DNA of 64,000 nucleotides from Streptomyces bottropensis ATCC 25435 (GTDB lineage Bacteria; Actinomycetota; Actinomycetes; Streptomycetales; Streptomycetaceae), in NCBI RefSeq assembly GCF_000383595.1, contig NZ_KB911581.1, forward strand, positions 4,060,396 through 4,124,395, written 5' to 3'. Below the pieces are notes generated by a model. The model was not told the DNA's origin. It saw nothing but the letters and a program-made list of their open reading frames with translations, and did no database searches. A program made the translations under genes and the position numbers. Every line of letters starts with the position of its first letter. The stretch's first letter is position 1. Positions 15,264-23,768 of this stretch are shown piece after piece.

Positions 15264-15557
15264 TCATTCGTCGCGCCCGCCGGGCTCCCGGCCGTGCCAC
15301 GGGGCCTGGTCGAGGTGGATGTGCAGCGGCTGGTCCGTGCTCCACAGCGCTTCCACCACGGCGTGCAGATGCTCCGCGTCGACCCGCCACAGAGGCTCGC
15401 CGTACCGGTCGTCCCGTGTGACGCCGTCCGACGGGACGACGTCGGTCAGCAGCCCCCGGTGACCGGCGGCGCGGCCCGGGGCGTCCGCTCCCCGTGCGAA
15501 CTCGACGAACAGGGAGGTGGCGCGGAAGGGCACCCAGATGTGCGTGGCCGCGGTCAT
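15264..15557 (-). CDS. Hypothetical 97-residue protein of the aromatic operon
   Basis: I do not recognise the family. The protein begins MTAATHIWVPFRATS and has alternating hydrophobic strands, a VDAEHLHAVVEALW helix and an ending LHIHLDQAPWHG rich in His and acidic residues. It has no signal peptide, membrane segment or Cys. Its start overlaps the GalB-like stop by four bases (ATGA), so it is co-translated with that hydratase. Codon use matches neighbours. Context makes it a candidate for a missing small enzyme, for example an oxalomesaconate tautomerase, or an accessory subunit. Confidence 0.75.
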   Translation of the reverse strand: MTAATHIWVPFRATSLFVEFARGADAPGRAAGHRGLLTDVVPSDGVTRDDRYGEPLWRVDAEHLHAVVEALWSTDQPLHIHLDQAPWHGREPGGRDE

Positions 15558-16303
15558 GCCAGCGTCCCCGTGGTCTCGGGGTAGAGCCGTACGTAGGCCT
15601 CGCCCATGGTGCCGTGCGAAAGGCCCAGATTGGGACCGGCGTTCCGCTGGAGCTGGACCCCGCGCCGCTTGGCGAGATCGGTGTAGTAGTCCCACATGTG
15701 CTGCTGGGCGGCCAGGCACTCCATGGCCTTGCGCTTCCTGTCGAAGACGCTCGTGATGTCGAGCAGGACATTCGGCTTGAAGTCGCACTGCTCGGGCTGG
15801 TGCGGTTCGAAGAAGAACACCGGGGGAGCACCCAGGGGCTCTCCGGGCGCGTCGTAGCCGATCGCCTGAGCGAGCACACGCGCCTGGATCGCCATGCGGG
15901 CGGCGGCGGGGTGGTCGCCGTTGTAGGGGTCGGTGAGGGTGTGCGTGAGGACGACCGCGGGGTTCACCTCCCGGTAGACGTGCACGATGCGGTCCACCAA
16001 CTCGGGTGTCTCCCGCAGGGGGTAGTCCCCGGCGTCCAGGAACTCGATCTCGGCGCCCAGCGCGTCGGCGGCGTCGGCGGCCTCCGTTCGGCGCAGTCGT
16101 TTGATCTCGGTGAGGCCGAGACCGTCCCGCCAGGCTTTGGCGGACTCGCCGCGTTCGCCGAAACTCAGGCACAGCACCTTGGCGCGCTGACCGCGTTCGG
16201 CGGCCAGGGCGATGGCGCCGCCGGCTCGCCAGACGAAGTCACCGGCGTGCGCGCTGATCACCAGCAGGGCGTCGTCGGAGGGTGGGGGCGCGGTGGGGGT
16301 CAT
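15554..16303 (-). CDS. 4-oxalomesaconate hydratase-like (GalB/PIG-L family)
   Basis: A 249-residue PIG-L/LmbE-type metalloenzyme. SAHAGDFVWRAGG near the N-terminus and HTLTDPYNGDHPAA in the middle carry the metal-binding His/Asp residues. This variant with SAHAxDFVWRAGG matches GalB of the gallate pathway, which hydrates 4-oxalomesaconate to 4-carboxy-4-hydroxy-2-oxoadipate (CHA). A CHA aldolase gene lies directly opposite, which supports the call. AAGGAG precedes ATG 16303. First gene of the long minus-strand operon. Confidence 0.85.
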   Translation of the reverse strand: MTPTAPPPSDDALLVISAHAGDFVWRAGGAIALAAERGQRAKVLCLSFGERGESAKAWRDGLGLTEIKRLRRTEAADAADALGAEIEFLDAGDYPLRETPELVDRIVHVYREVNPAVVLTHTLTDPYNGDHPAAARMAIQARVLAQAIGYDAPGEPLGAPPVFFFEPHQPEQCDFKPNVLLDITSVFDRKRKAMECLAAQQHMWDYYTDLAKRRGVQLQRNAGPNLGLSHGTMGEAYVRLYPETTGTLA

Positions 16304-16718
16304 GGGGGCTCCTTGAGTCGGACGGGACCGGGCGGATCGACATGTCCGCGGAACGGTCGGCGGGTGCCGAGATGACGGCGGTCCTGTGTGCCGGTGACGG
16401 GCCGCCGAGTCGCGTGCTGCCCGCAGACCTGGCGGAAGCAGGTCCGGTTCGGCACGAGGTGCGGCATGGGGCCCGGCACGTGGTTCGGCGAGAGATTCGG
16501 CAAGTGGTGGTGCGGCGAGAGGTACGGCCGTGAAGCGATGCCGTGTCTGAGGACGAGCATCCGGCGAAGTCGGCCGCAGTGGCTCGACGTCGGCACGAGG
16601 CGAGCGGGTCGGAACGAGCCGACGACGCGTTGTCACCATATCGCGAATGTTTTTGTTGACAATAGTGTTGACTTCAAGCAATCTCCTGACAGCAATCCCG
16701 GATCAGACCGGAGGAGAC
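16304..16718. promoter_or_regulatory. Divergent promoter region of aromatic cluster
   Basis: Holds the promoters for the GalB-type operon (leftward) and the CHA aldolase gene (rightward). TTGTTGACAA at 16653-16662 is a palindrome of the TTGT-N2-ACAA type, and GTTGAC recurs at 16667-16672, 12 bases on. Such sites are typical of FCD-type GntR regulators, one of which is encoded at 17560. The part at 16440-16545 is a degenerate GTGCGGC/GAGAG-rich stretch with no gene. Confidence 0.5.
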
Positions 16719-17402
16719 ATGCCCAGCCGTCATGTCGTCGTCAGGACCATCGACCGACCGGCCCCGGACGCCGTCGCCCGGCTCGCCGAGGCCGGGTCGT
16801 CCACCGTCCACGAGGCCATCGGCCGCCGTGGCTTCGCGGGCACCGACCTGAAACCGAACCAGCACAACGTACGGGTGGCGGGCCCGGCGGTGACGGTCAG
16901 CTCGCATCCCGGGGACAACCTGATGATCCACGCGGCCGTCGAGGTGTGCCGCCCCGGAGACGTCCTCGTGGTGACCACCACTTCCCCGTCCACGGACGGC
17001 ATGTTCGGCGAACTGCTGGCGACGTCCCTCGCCGCCCGCGGTGTCATCGGCCTGGTCACGGCGGCCGGGGTGCGCGACACCGTGGAACTGCGGGAGATGG
17101 GCTTCCACGTCTGGGCCCGTGCCGTGTCCGCGCAGGGCACGGTGAAGGCGTCCCCGGGCTCGGTCAACGTGCCCGTGACGCTGGGCGGGGTGTCCGTGCG
17201 GCCCGGGGACGTCGTCGTCGCCGACGACGACGGTGTGGTCGTCGTACCTCGCGCGGAGGCGGAGGAGGCGGCCGAGCTGGCGGAGAAGCGGATCGCGAAG
17301 GAAGCCGTCAACCGGGAGGTCCTGCGTTCCGGGACGCTGGGCGTGGACCACTACGGACTGCGCGCCCGGCTCGCCGAACTCGGCGTCACCTACCAGGACT
17401 GA
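16719..17402 (+). CDS. 4-carboxy-4-hydroxy-2-oxoadipate aldolase-like (RraA family)
   Basis: A 227-residue protein of the RraA-like class II aldolase family (LigK/GalC/HMG aldolase type). It shows the start of the fold in AEAGSSTVHEAIGRRG, the active-site segment FGELLATSLAARGV, and AAGVRDTVELRE with the conserved Arg-Asp that binds pyruvate and metal. The reaction would split CHA into pyruvate and oxaloacetate, the final step of gallate and 4,5-protocatechuate breakdown. GGAGGAG lies directly before ATG 16719. Divergent from the hydratase operon and followed by the GntR gene. Confidence 0.87.
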   Translation: MPSRHVVVRTIDRPAPDAVARLAEAGSSTVHEAIGRRGFAGTDLKPNQHNVRVAGPAVTVSSHPGDNLMIHAAVEVCRPGDVLVVTTTSPSTDGMFGELLATSLAARGVIGLVTAAGVRDTVELREMGFHVWARAVSAQGTVKASPGSVNVPVTLGGVSVRPGDVVVADDDGVVVVPRAEAEEAAELAEKRIAKEAVNREVLRSGTLGVDHYGLRARLAELGVTYQD

Positions 17403-17559
17403 CCCCTCGCCCCGCTCCGGCCGTGCCGCGGGAGAGCGGCACCGCCGGCTGTGAACGCCGAGCGCGAGGCCCGCCTTGCGCCGGCTCAGCCCGCACGACC
17501 GCGCGGAACGCACCGGCCCTCCTCGCTCTAGAACCCACGGTGGATGGTGACCAGACACG

Positions 17560-18234
17560 ATGAGCACTTCCGTTACTCCCCCCGGTACTCCCGTCGGGAT
17601 CGATGTCACCGGTGCGATCCGGGACGCGGTGCTGCGCGGCGAGTACGTGCCGCGTCAGCGCCTGGTCGAGGCGGATCTCTGCGAACAGTTCGGCGTCCGC
17701 CGCGCCGGCGTGCGCGCGGCGTTCCAGCAACTGGCGGCGGAGGGGCTGGTGGAGATCCAGCGCAACCGCGGCGCCCGTGTCCGGGAGATCACCGTCGCCG
17801 AGGCGGTCCAGATCACCGAGGCCCGCATGGTGCTGGAAGGGCTGATCGCCGCCCGCGCGGCGGAGCGGATCAGCCCGGCGGGGGCCGAGACGTTGCGCGG
17901 GATCGGCGCGGAGATGGCGAAGGCGGTGGCCGACGGCGAACTGGCCGCCTACAGCGACCTCAACGCCCGCCTGCACCGCTGTGTACGTGACATCGCCGGC
18001 CACGAGACCGCCGACCGGCTCATCGAGCAACTGAGGGCCCAGGTGGTCCGGCACCGGTTCATGCTCTCGCGTGTGCCCGGCCGGGCCCGTGCGTCGTTGC
18101 CCCAGCACCAGCGGATCATCGAGGCGATCGCCGCCGGTGATCCCGCGGAGGCCGAGGCCGCCATGCGGGCCCATATCGCCAGTGTGGTCGAGGCGCTTAA
18201 GGCCCTGGGGACGAGCATGCCTGCGGAGGGCTGA
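17560..18234 (+). CDS. GntR-family regulator (FCD type)
   Basis: A 224-residue transcription factor. Winged helix-turn-helix at about residues 15-80 (LVEADLCEQFGVRRAGVRAAFQQLAAEGLV), then a helical FCD ligand-binding domain to the end with acidic/His residues expected to hold a metal or carboxylate ligand (LNARLHRCV; LPQHQRIIEAI). It lies beside the CHA aldolase gene and is the best candidate for local control of the aromatic cluster, with the TTGTTGACAA palindrome at 16653 as a possible operator. The ribosome site before ATG 17560 is weak. Confidence 0.85.
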   Translation: MSTSVTPPGTPVGIDVTGAIRDAVLRGEYVPRQRLVEADLCEQFGVRRAGVRAAFQQLAAEGLVEIQRNRGARVREITVAEAVQITEARMVLEGLIAARAAERISPAGAETLRGIGAEMAKAVADGELAAYSDLNARLHRCVRDIAGHETADRLIEQLRAQVVRHRFMLSRVPGRARASLPQHQRIIEAIAAGDPAEAEAAMRAHIASVVEALKALGTSMPAEG

Positions 18235-18486
18235 GAGGCCGCCGCATGTCGCGGAGGTCTCCGGCACGTCCCGCACCACGTCCCGGACCACGTCCCGGAC
18301 CACGTCCCCGTGCTCGACGATCTTTCCGGCCGTCGCGTTGGTCGCGGGCGCTCTCGGTTCCCCGGTGATGCCCCTGGTGATGTCCTTGGCGAAGTCCCTT
18401 GGTGAAGTCCTTGGGGCGGCCCACCGCCGTGAGGTTCTGACCGAGGAGGACCTCGTCGACCCGGGCCGTCGTGCGGGGAACGGCCG
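18235..18486. other. Convergent intergenic region
   Basis: Lies between the converging GntR and acyl-CoA synthetase genes. It contains a 12-bp tandem repeat (listed separately) and CCTTGGNGAAGTCC-like short repeats near 18385-18415. No gene is supported. Confidence 0.4.
18265..18312. repeat. 12-bp tandem repeat, four copies
   Basis: CACGTCCCGGAC-type units at 18265-18276, 18277-18288, 18289-18300 and 18301-18312; the first and last units differ by one to three bases. Just downstream of the GntR gene. Confidence 0.75.
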
Positions 18487-20118
18487 TCAGCCTCCCGCCG
18501 CATTGGCGTTCTGGGCCGTCCTCCTGGCCCAGGCGATCTCGAGCTTGCCCGTCGGCGTACGGGGCAGCACGTCCGTCAGCACGACGGACCGGGGGACCTT
18601 GTAACCGGCGAGGCTGCGCCGGACCCAGTCGCGCAGTTCCTCGCCGGTGGCGGTGGCGGCCGGTCCGACCGCGACGACAGCGGCCACCCGCTCGCCCCAT
18701 GTCTCGTCGGGGACACCGACGACGACGCAGTCCGTCACCTCGGGGTGCGTCAGCAGCACGTCCTCCACTTCCTGGGGGTGGACCTTCTCCCCGCCGGTGT
18801 TGATCACACCCGAGCCGCGCCCGAGGAACCTGATCGCGCCGTCGGCCTCGATCTGCGCGAGATCGCCCGGGACTGCGTACCGCACCCCCTCGATGGTGCG
18901 GAACGTCCGGGCGCTCTTCCCGGTGTCCTTGTAGTAGCCGAGCGGCATGTGCCCGCAGTAGGCGAGAATCCCGGTCTCACCGCTGCCGGGCTCGACGAAA
19001 CGGTCGCCCTCGCCGATCACCCTGGTCGCGGGCAGCGGATGGAAACGGGCGGGCAGTTCGCGCACCGACGAGGTGACCGCCAGGGCGAAGGGACCGCCCT
19101 CGCTGGAGGCGATGGCGTCGAGGACCGTGACGTCGGCGCGTTCGTGCAGCGCCTTCTTCAGCCGGTCGTCGAGCGCGGTGCCGGAGCTGAGGACCGTGCG
19201 CAGGGAACGCAGGTCGTACGGTGTGCCGGTGCCTTCGGCGCGCACCAGTTCGTCGACGAGCGGTCGGCAGACGGCGTTGCCCGCGACGAGCAGAGTGTCG
19301 ACCTCACGCTCGGCGAGCGTCTGCCAGACGTGGACCGGATCCAGTCCGCCCTGCCGTGCCATGACCGCCCGGCCGCCCACCAGCAGGGTGCCCATGGTGT
19401 TGAACAGACCGGTGGCGTGCATCAGAGGGACGACCGGCATGGTGGTCGGCGCTCTGCCTTCGCGGCGGGCGGCGACCGCGATCGACGCTGCCTCCTCAAG
19501 CGTCTTCGGCAGTTCGGTGACGCCGGCCCGCCGGAGGATCGGGATGGAGTGGAGCAGGTCGCCGTGCTGCCACATCACACCCTTCGGTTTGCCCGTGGTG
19601 CCGCCGGTGTACATGAAGAGCCGGTCGGAGCCGGGCCGGGGCCGGGGCTCGCGCGGGGCGTGCGTCGCGAGCAGCTCGTCCCACTCGGGCACCGAAGGCC
19701 CGGCCGGGCCTTCGGCGGGCGGATCCCCCGCCCTCACGAGCAGCTTCAGCGTCGGTACGTGCCCGGCGGCGTGCGCGACCCGGTCCGCCAGGGCGCCACC
19801 GAAGACGAGCGCCACCGCGTCCGCGTCCGTGAGCAGCTCGGACAACTCCTCGCCGGTGTAACGGTAGTTGGCGTTCGCCGGCACGGCGCCCAGCTTGAAC
19901 GCCGCGAAGACCGTCTCCAGGTACGCGGCGCTGTTGTACAGGTAGCAGGCCACCGTGTCCCCGGCCCGCACCCCGGCGTCCTCCAGCGCGGCGGCCAGCC
20001 GTGACGCACGATCGTCGAACTCCCGGTAGGTCAGCACGCGACCGGGTTCGGCGATGGCGACGGCATCGGGCAGCGCGCGGGAGACGGCCTCCCAGATCGT
20101 GCCGATGGACACGTCCAT
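18487..20118 (-). CDS. Acyl-CoA synthetase (AMP-forming, FadD-like)
   Basis: A 543-residue ANL-superfamily ligase that would activate a carboxylic acid as acyl-AMP and then acyl-CoA. ATP-binding loop YTGGTTGKPKG at about residues 167-177; the A5-type motif appears as SSEGG; the hinge region is in DLAQIEADGAIRFLGRGSGVINTGG; the catalytic Lys is in PTGKLEIAWA near the C-terminus. Residue pattern resembles medium/long-chain or aromatic acyl-CoA synthetases of actinobacteria. GGAGG precedes ATG 20118. It may belong with the aromatic cluster but is separated by a convergent gene end, so the link is weak. Confidence 0.87.
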   Translation of the reverse strand: MDVSIGTIWEAVSRALPDAVAIAEPGRVLTYREFDDRASRLAAALEDAGVRAGDTVACYLYNSAAYLETVFAAFKLGAVPANANYRYTGEELSELLTDADAVALVFGGALADRVAHAAGHVPTLKLLVRAGDPPAEGPAGPSVPEWDELLATHAPREPRPRPGSDRLFMYTGGTTGKPKGVMWQHGDLLHSIPILRRAGVTELPKTLEEAASIAVAARREGRAPTTMPVVPLMHATGLFNTMGTLLVGGRAVMARQGGLDPVHVWQTLAEREVDTLLVAGNAVCRPLVDELVRAEGTGTPYDLRSLRTVLSSGTALDDRLKKALHERADVTVLDAIASSEGGPFALAVTSSVRELPARFHPLPATRVIGEGDRFVEPGSGETGILAYCGHMPLGYYKDTGKSARTFRTIEGVRYAVPGDLAQIEADGAIRFLGRGSGVINTGGEKVHPQEVEDVLLTHPEVTDCVVVGVPDETWGERVAAVVAVGPAATATGEELRDWVRRSLAGYKVPRSVVLTDVLPRTPTGKLEIAWARRTAQNANAAGG

Positions 20119-20501
20119 TCCTCGGACCTCCTCGTCCTCGGGGCTCGGACATCAGGCGGTGCGGGCTCGGACCGACCACGCGGCCGAGCCCGTCCCACGG
20201 GCCTCGCCGGATCCTTTCCGGGGGAGAGCGGGATCCGGCGAGGTGAATGCCCAGGCTAGGCGGGTGCCGTCGGAGGGGGAACGCGATCAATGACTGAACC
20301 CCACCAGGCGCTTCGGCAGGCGATGAACAGGTCAAATGACGTAGTACCGGGGTCGGCGCACCGGGCTACGATGCTGCCGTCGGAGGGACCCCGACCCCTC
20401 CATCAGTCCCTTCCGCCAGTCCGTGCGCCCCGCCCCCCGGTGGGCCCCCGGGGGCCCGCTTTCGTGGGCTCCGTCGCACGCAGCCGATGAGGAGACAGGC
20501 C
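20119..20501. promoter_or_regulatory. Divergent intergenic region with 13-bp inverted repeat
   Basis: Contains the promoters of the acyl-CoA synthetase (leftward) and of the histidine kinase (rightward). CCTCGCCGGATCC at 20202-20214 is the exact reverse complement of GGATCCGGCGAGG at 20231-20243. No gene was seen. Confidence 0.55.
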
Positions 20502-22118
20502 ATGTCCGCTGCACGGCTCGTCGAGTGGGGCGATGTCGCCGCCGCGACGGTGGACGGCCTCGCCGTGGTGGACCGCGCAGGCCGTTTCGTCCAGCTGAAC
20601 CCCGCGGCGGTCGCGCTGTGCGGAGCGCGCCGGGAGACCGACCTGATCGGTGCCCCCGCTCCGTTCGCCCTCACCCAGGAGCCCACCGCCTGCCCGGGGC
20701 TGCTGGAGGACCAGCCCGACGAGCAGGTGGTCCACTGGGTGACCGGCTCCGGCGCGCGCCGCGAGTTCGCCTACCGGGCCCGCAACCTGCCGGCCGACCC
20801 GAGCCTGAAGGTCGTGTCCTTCCGCGACGTGACGGACGAGGGGCACCGCTACCGCAGGGTCGCCGCCATCGCCCGGACCTCCGTCTCCCTGGCCTCCGAG
20901 GGATCACTCGGCTCGACCCTCGACGCCGTCGCCCGGCAGATCGTCCGGACCGACGGACTGGCCGGGGTGCAGATCCTGATCCTGGACAGCACGGGCCGGG
21001 AACTGCGGCTGATGGGCTCCGCCGGGCTGCGGCGCTCGGACACGTTCCTCGACCGTCTGCTGGAGTGCCGCGACCGGGGCGCCCGGCTGGTCATGCTCGA
21101 CACCCTGAAGGAACGCGAACCGATCGTCGTCCCCCACCGATGGGCGGAGATCCGCTCGGACCCGGCCTGGGGACCGCTGCACGACTACCTCGGCGAACTG
21201 GCCTGGGACTCCTTCGTCAGCGTGCCGCTGATCGTGCGCGGCCGGGCCGAAGGCGTGCTGAACGCCTACTTCGCGCCGGGCCAGGAGGTCGGCACACGCA
21301 CGCTGGAGTTCCTCGCCGCCATGGCCGAACAGGCCGCCCTCGCCGTCGACCACGCCACGCTGTTGCAGCGCGAGCGCGACGGAGCCCGGCAGGACGAACG
21401 CCAGCGCCTGGCCCGTGATCTGCACGACTCGATCGTCCAGCAGGTGTTCTCGATCGGCATGCAGGCCAACGCGGTGGGAGTGCTCGGGACGCGCGGCGCA
21501 CCGGTGCCCGCCGAGGCCGTCCGGCACTTCGCGGACGAGATCGGAACGCTCTCGCGGACCGTGCTCGCCGACCTGAGGGCGATGGTGCACGAACTGCGCC
21601 CGTCCTCCACCGCCGACCTCGGCCTGGAGGAGACGGTGCACACACTCGTCAGGAGCACCGAGAACCGGACCGGTCTGGACTTCCGGCTCCGGTTCGGGCG
21701 AGGACTGGACTCGATCGACCCCGAACTCGCCGAGGACGCCTACCGGATCGTCGCGGAGGCCATCCACAACGTGGTCAAACACGCGGAGGCCACCCTTGCC
21801 ACCGTCCGCATCGGCGTCCACGGCCACACCCTGACCGCGAGCGTCTCCGACAACGGCCGCGGACTGCGGGACGCGAGCGGGCGCCCGGTTCCTCCCGAAG
21901 GCGACCGGAGTGTCGGTACGGGGGGAGACGGGGAGGGCTACGGACTGACGACCATGCGGGAAAGGGCGGAACGATGGGGCGGCACCATGAGAATAGGATC
22001 GCGCGCTCAGCGGGGTACGACCGTGCGCGTGGTCGTACCCCTGCCCGTACAGGTGCCGGACCCGTCCCCCGAGGACCCGGACACCTCCGCGAACACCCCG
22101 CTGACGGTGAGGCTCTGA
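20502..22118 (+). CDS. PAS-GAF sensor histidine kinase (NarL-type partner)
   Basis: A 538-residue cytoplasmic sensor kinase. Residues 1 to about 110 form a PAS-like domain (GLAVVDRAGRFVQLNPAAV). About 125-285 is a GAF domain (LDAVARQIVRTDGLAGVQIL). A HisKA_3 domain follows with the phospho-His in ARDLHDSIVQQVF, then a HATPase_c domain (EAIHNVVKHAEAT; SVSDNGRGL; GYGLTTMRERAERWGG). No membrane segment is present, so it probably senses a diffusible or redox signal through GAF/PAS. ATG 20502 is chosen because AGGAG lies eight bases before it. The response regulator follows immediately. Confidence 0.9.
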   Translation: MSAARLVEWGDVAAATVDGLAVVDRAGRFVQLNPAAVALCGARRETDLIGAPAPFALTQEPTACPGLLEDQPDEQVVHWVTGSGARREFAYRARNLPADPSLKVVSFRDVTDEGHRYRRVAAIARTSVSLASEGSLGSTLDAVARQIVRTDGLAGVQILILDSTGRELRLMGSAGLRRSDTFLDRLLECRDRGARLVMLDTLKEREPIVVPHRWAEIRSDPAWGPLHDYLGELAWDSFVSVPLIVRGRAEGVLNAYFAPGQEVGTRTLEFLAAMAEQAALAVDHATLLQRERDGARQDERQRLARDLHDSIVQQVFSIGMQANAVGVLGTRGAPVPAEAVRHFADEIGTLSRTVLADLRAMVHELRPSSTADLGLEETVHTLVRSTENRTGLDFRLRFGRGLDSIDPELAEDAYRIVAEAIHNVVKHAEATLATVRIGVHGHTLTASVSDNGRGLRDASGRPVPPEGDRSVGTGGDGEGYGLTTMRERAERWGGTMRIGSRAQRGTTVRVVVPLPVQVPDPSPEDPDTSANTPLTVRL

Positions 22119-22144
22119 GCGGCGGGGAGCCCCGGCCGATCCGG

Positions 22145-22786
22145 GTGCTGATCGTGGACGACCACGCCGTCGTACGCCGTGGCATCCGCGCCTACCTGGA
22201 AGTCATGGACGACATGGAGGCCGCCGCGGAAGCGGCCGACGGGCAGGAGGCGCTCGCCCGGCTGGACGCGATGGCCGCCCACGGCGAGCTGCCGGACGTG
22301 GTGCTGATCGACCTGCTCATGCCCAGGATGGACGGCTCCACCGCGATCGGGCTGATCAGGGAACACCACCCCGGTGTACGGGTCGTGGTGCTCACCAGTT
22401 TCGGCGAGATGGAACGCGTCCACGCCGCCCTCGCCCAGGGGGCCGCGGGTTATCTGCTCAAGGACGCCGAGGCCGGCGAGGTGGTCTCCGCGATCCGCGC
22501 GGCGGCACGGGGCGAGGTCTTCCTCGACCCCGCGGTGGCCCGGGGGCTCACCCAGGAGATCGTGGCGCCGCCGACCGGGCTCGGCGCGCTCACCGGCCGC
22601 GAGCGTGATGTCCTCGTCCTCGTCGCCGAGGGACGGTCCAACCAGCAGATCGCCGACGAACTGGTGATCAGCGAGCGTACGGCCCGCACGCACGTGAGCA
22701 ATGTGCTGCGCAAGCTCCGCCTCACGTCACGGACCCAGGCGGCGCTGTTCGCCGTACGACAGGGACTCGTACCGCCACGCGGCTGA
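22145..22786 (+). CDS. NarL/FixJ-family response regulator
   Basis: A response regulator of about 213-220 residues. The receiver domain has the acidic pair in LIVDDHAVV, the phospho-Asp in VVLIDLLMPRMDG and the Lys in YLLKDAEAG. The C-terminus is a LuxR-type helix-turn-helix (LTGRERDVLVLVAEGRSNQQIADEL). It is surely the partner of the kinase that ends at 22118. The start is uncertain: GTG 22145 is used because no ATG lies between it and ATG 21974, which would add 57 unlike residues inside the kinase gene; GGGGAG at about 22124-22129 suggests a start close to 22145. Confidence 0.85.
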   Translation: MLIVDDHAVVRRGIRAYLEVMDDMEAAAEAADGQEALARLDAMAAHGELPDVVLIDLLMPRMDGSTAIGLIREHHPGVRVVVLTSFGEMERVHAALAQGAAGYLLKDAEAGEVVSAIRAAARGEVFLDPAVARGLTQEIVAPPTGLGALTGRERDVLVLVAEGRSNQQIADELVISERTARTHVSNVLRKLRLTSRTQAALFAVRQGLVPPRG

Positions 22787-23768
22787 GGTCCGCCGCACGG
22801 CGCGGATCGCCCACGTCGCGGGTGACCACCGGGACGAGTGACGCCTCCGCCCGCGACACATGTCCCGAACCCGGCAGGACACAGGACGGCCGTCGAAACA
22901 GTCGTCGGGCAGATCCCTCGGCGCCCCGAGCGTACCTACGCAGATGCCAGTCGCGCCGAGCATGTGCCCGGCGTCCACGGCTCCTTCGGGGTGCTGGCCG
23001 GGAAGGTCGATGTGACACATGGTCAGGGGGCAGGAGGGGGCGCCACGTACGGAACTCGTCGTCGTTCGTGGCCTGGCCGTGTGGGGCCGGCCGGTGTGGT
23101 TGCAGGCGTCCGCGTGGGGCTCGTCGAGCACGGCCGCCCGGCTTCTGGTGGTTCCTGGCGGTGTTCTCGTGGCCGTTCGCGTTCAGCGGGCCGTAGCGGA
23201 GCAGGGGGAGAGCACGTCTTGGGAAAGCGGGTGGTCATGGCCGGGCGTGGCTCCGCGCGGTGCTCGGGTCGGCCCTGGCGCCGTCGGTGAGTACTCCAAG
23301 CCGTCGTTGTCGATGCTCTCAGAGGCGAGTGTTCACGCGCCCGACGGCCGGAAGTGCCGCCCGAACAGATCCCGCTGACGGCAAGGCGGTGAACTGTCAG
23401 CCGCGCGATTTCCGTGAGCCACCGAGGTCGCGAGTGACCTGCATCACATCATCCCATTGGTTACGTTGAGGTGACCGGTTACCGATGGTGAGTATGGGGA
23501 TCGCAGCAGGAGAACTCGCCGAAGAGGGGGTCGACCAGCCACTCCGACAGCCGTCGACCTGCTGCACATCGAGGCGCGCCTCGCAGGGTCCCGTTGCTTC
23601 TCGGCGGGCCGGCAGTGCGAGGGCGATCCGGGGCAGTGCCTGGGGCCGGTCTGCCAAGACCGCCCACGCGCTGGCGATCCATCACGGGTCGCGCTCGTCG
23701 CGCCTCGCATCCAATCTGTAACAGTAAGTCGTCACGCCTCCATGGCGGAGGGCGTAAGGAGTGTTGTC
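22787..23768. other. Long intergenic region, no confident gene
   Basis: Nearly 1 kb without a convincing gene. Reading frames on both strands have poor codon structure and no recognisable domains. GGTGACCGGTTACC at 23470-23483 is a near-perfect palindrome, and GGTTAC also occurs at 23459-23464, so this part may be a promoter/operator for something to its right. AAGGAG before 23769 is the ribosome site of the next gene. Decayed genes may be present but could not be identified. Confidence 0.4.

Noticed and set aside
22787..23768. Frames at 22838-23290 and 23397-23657 as genes
   Set aside because: Poor codon structure, no ribosome sites and no recognised domains; they overlap on both strands.
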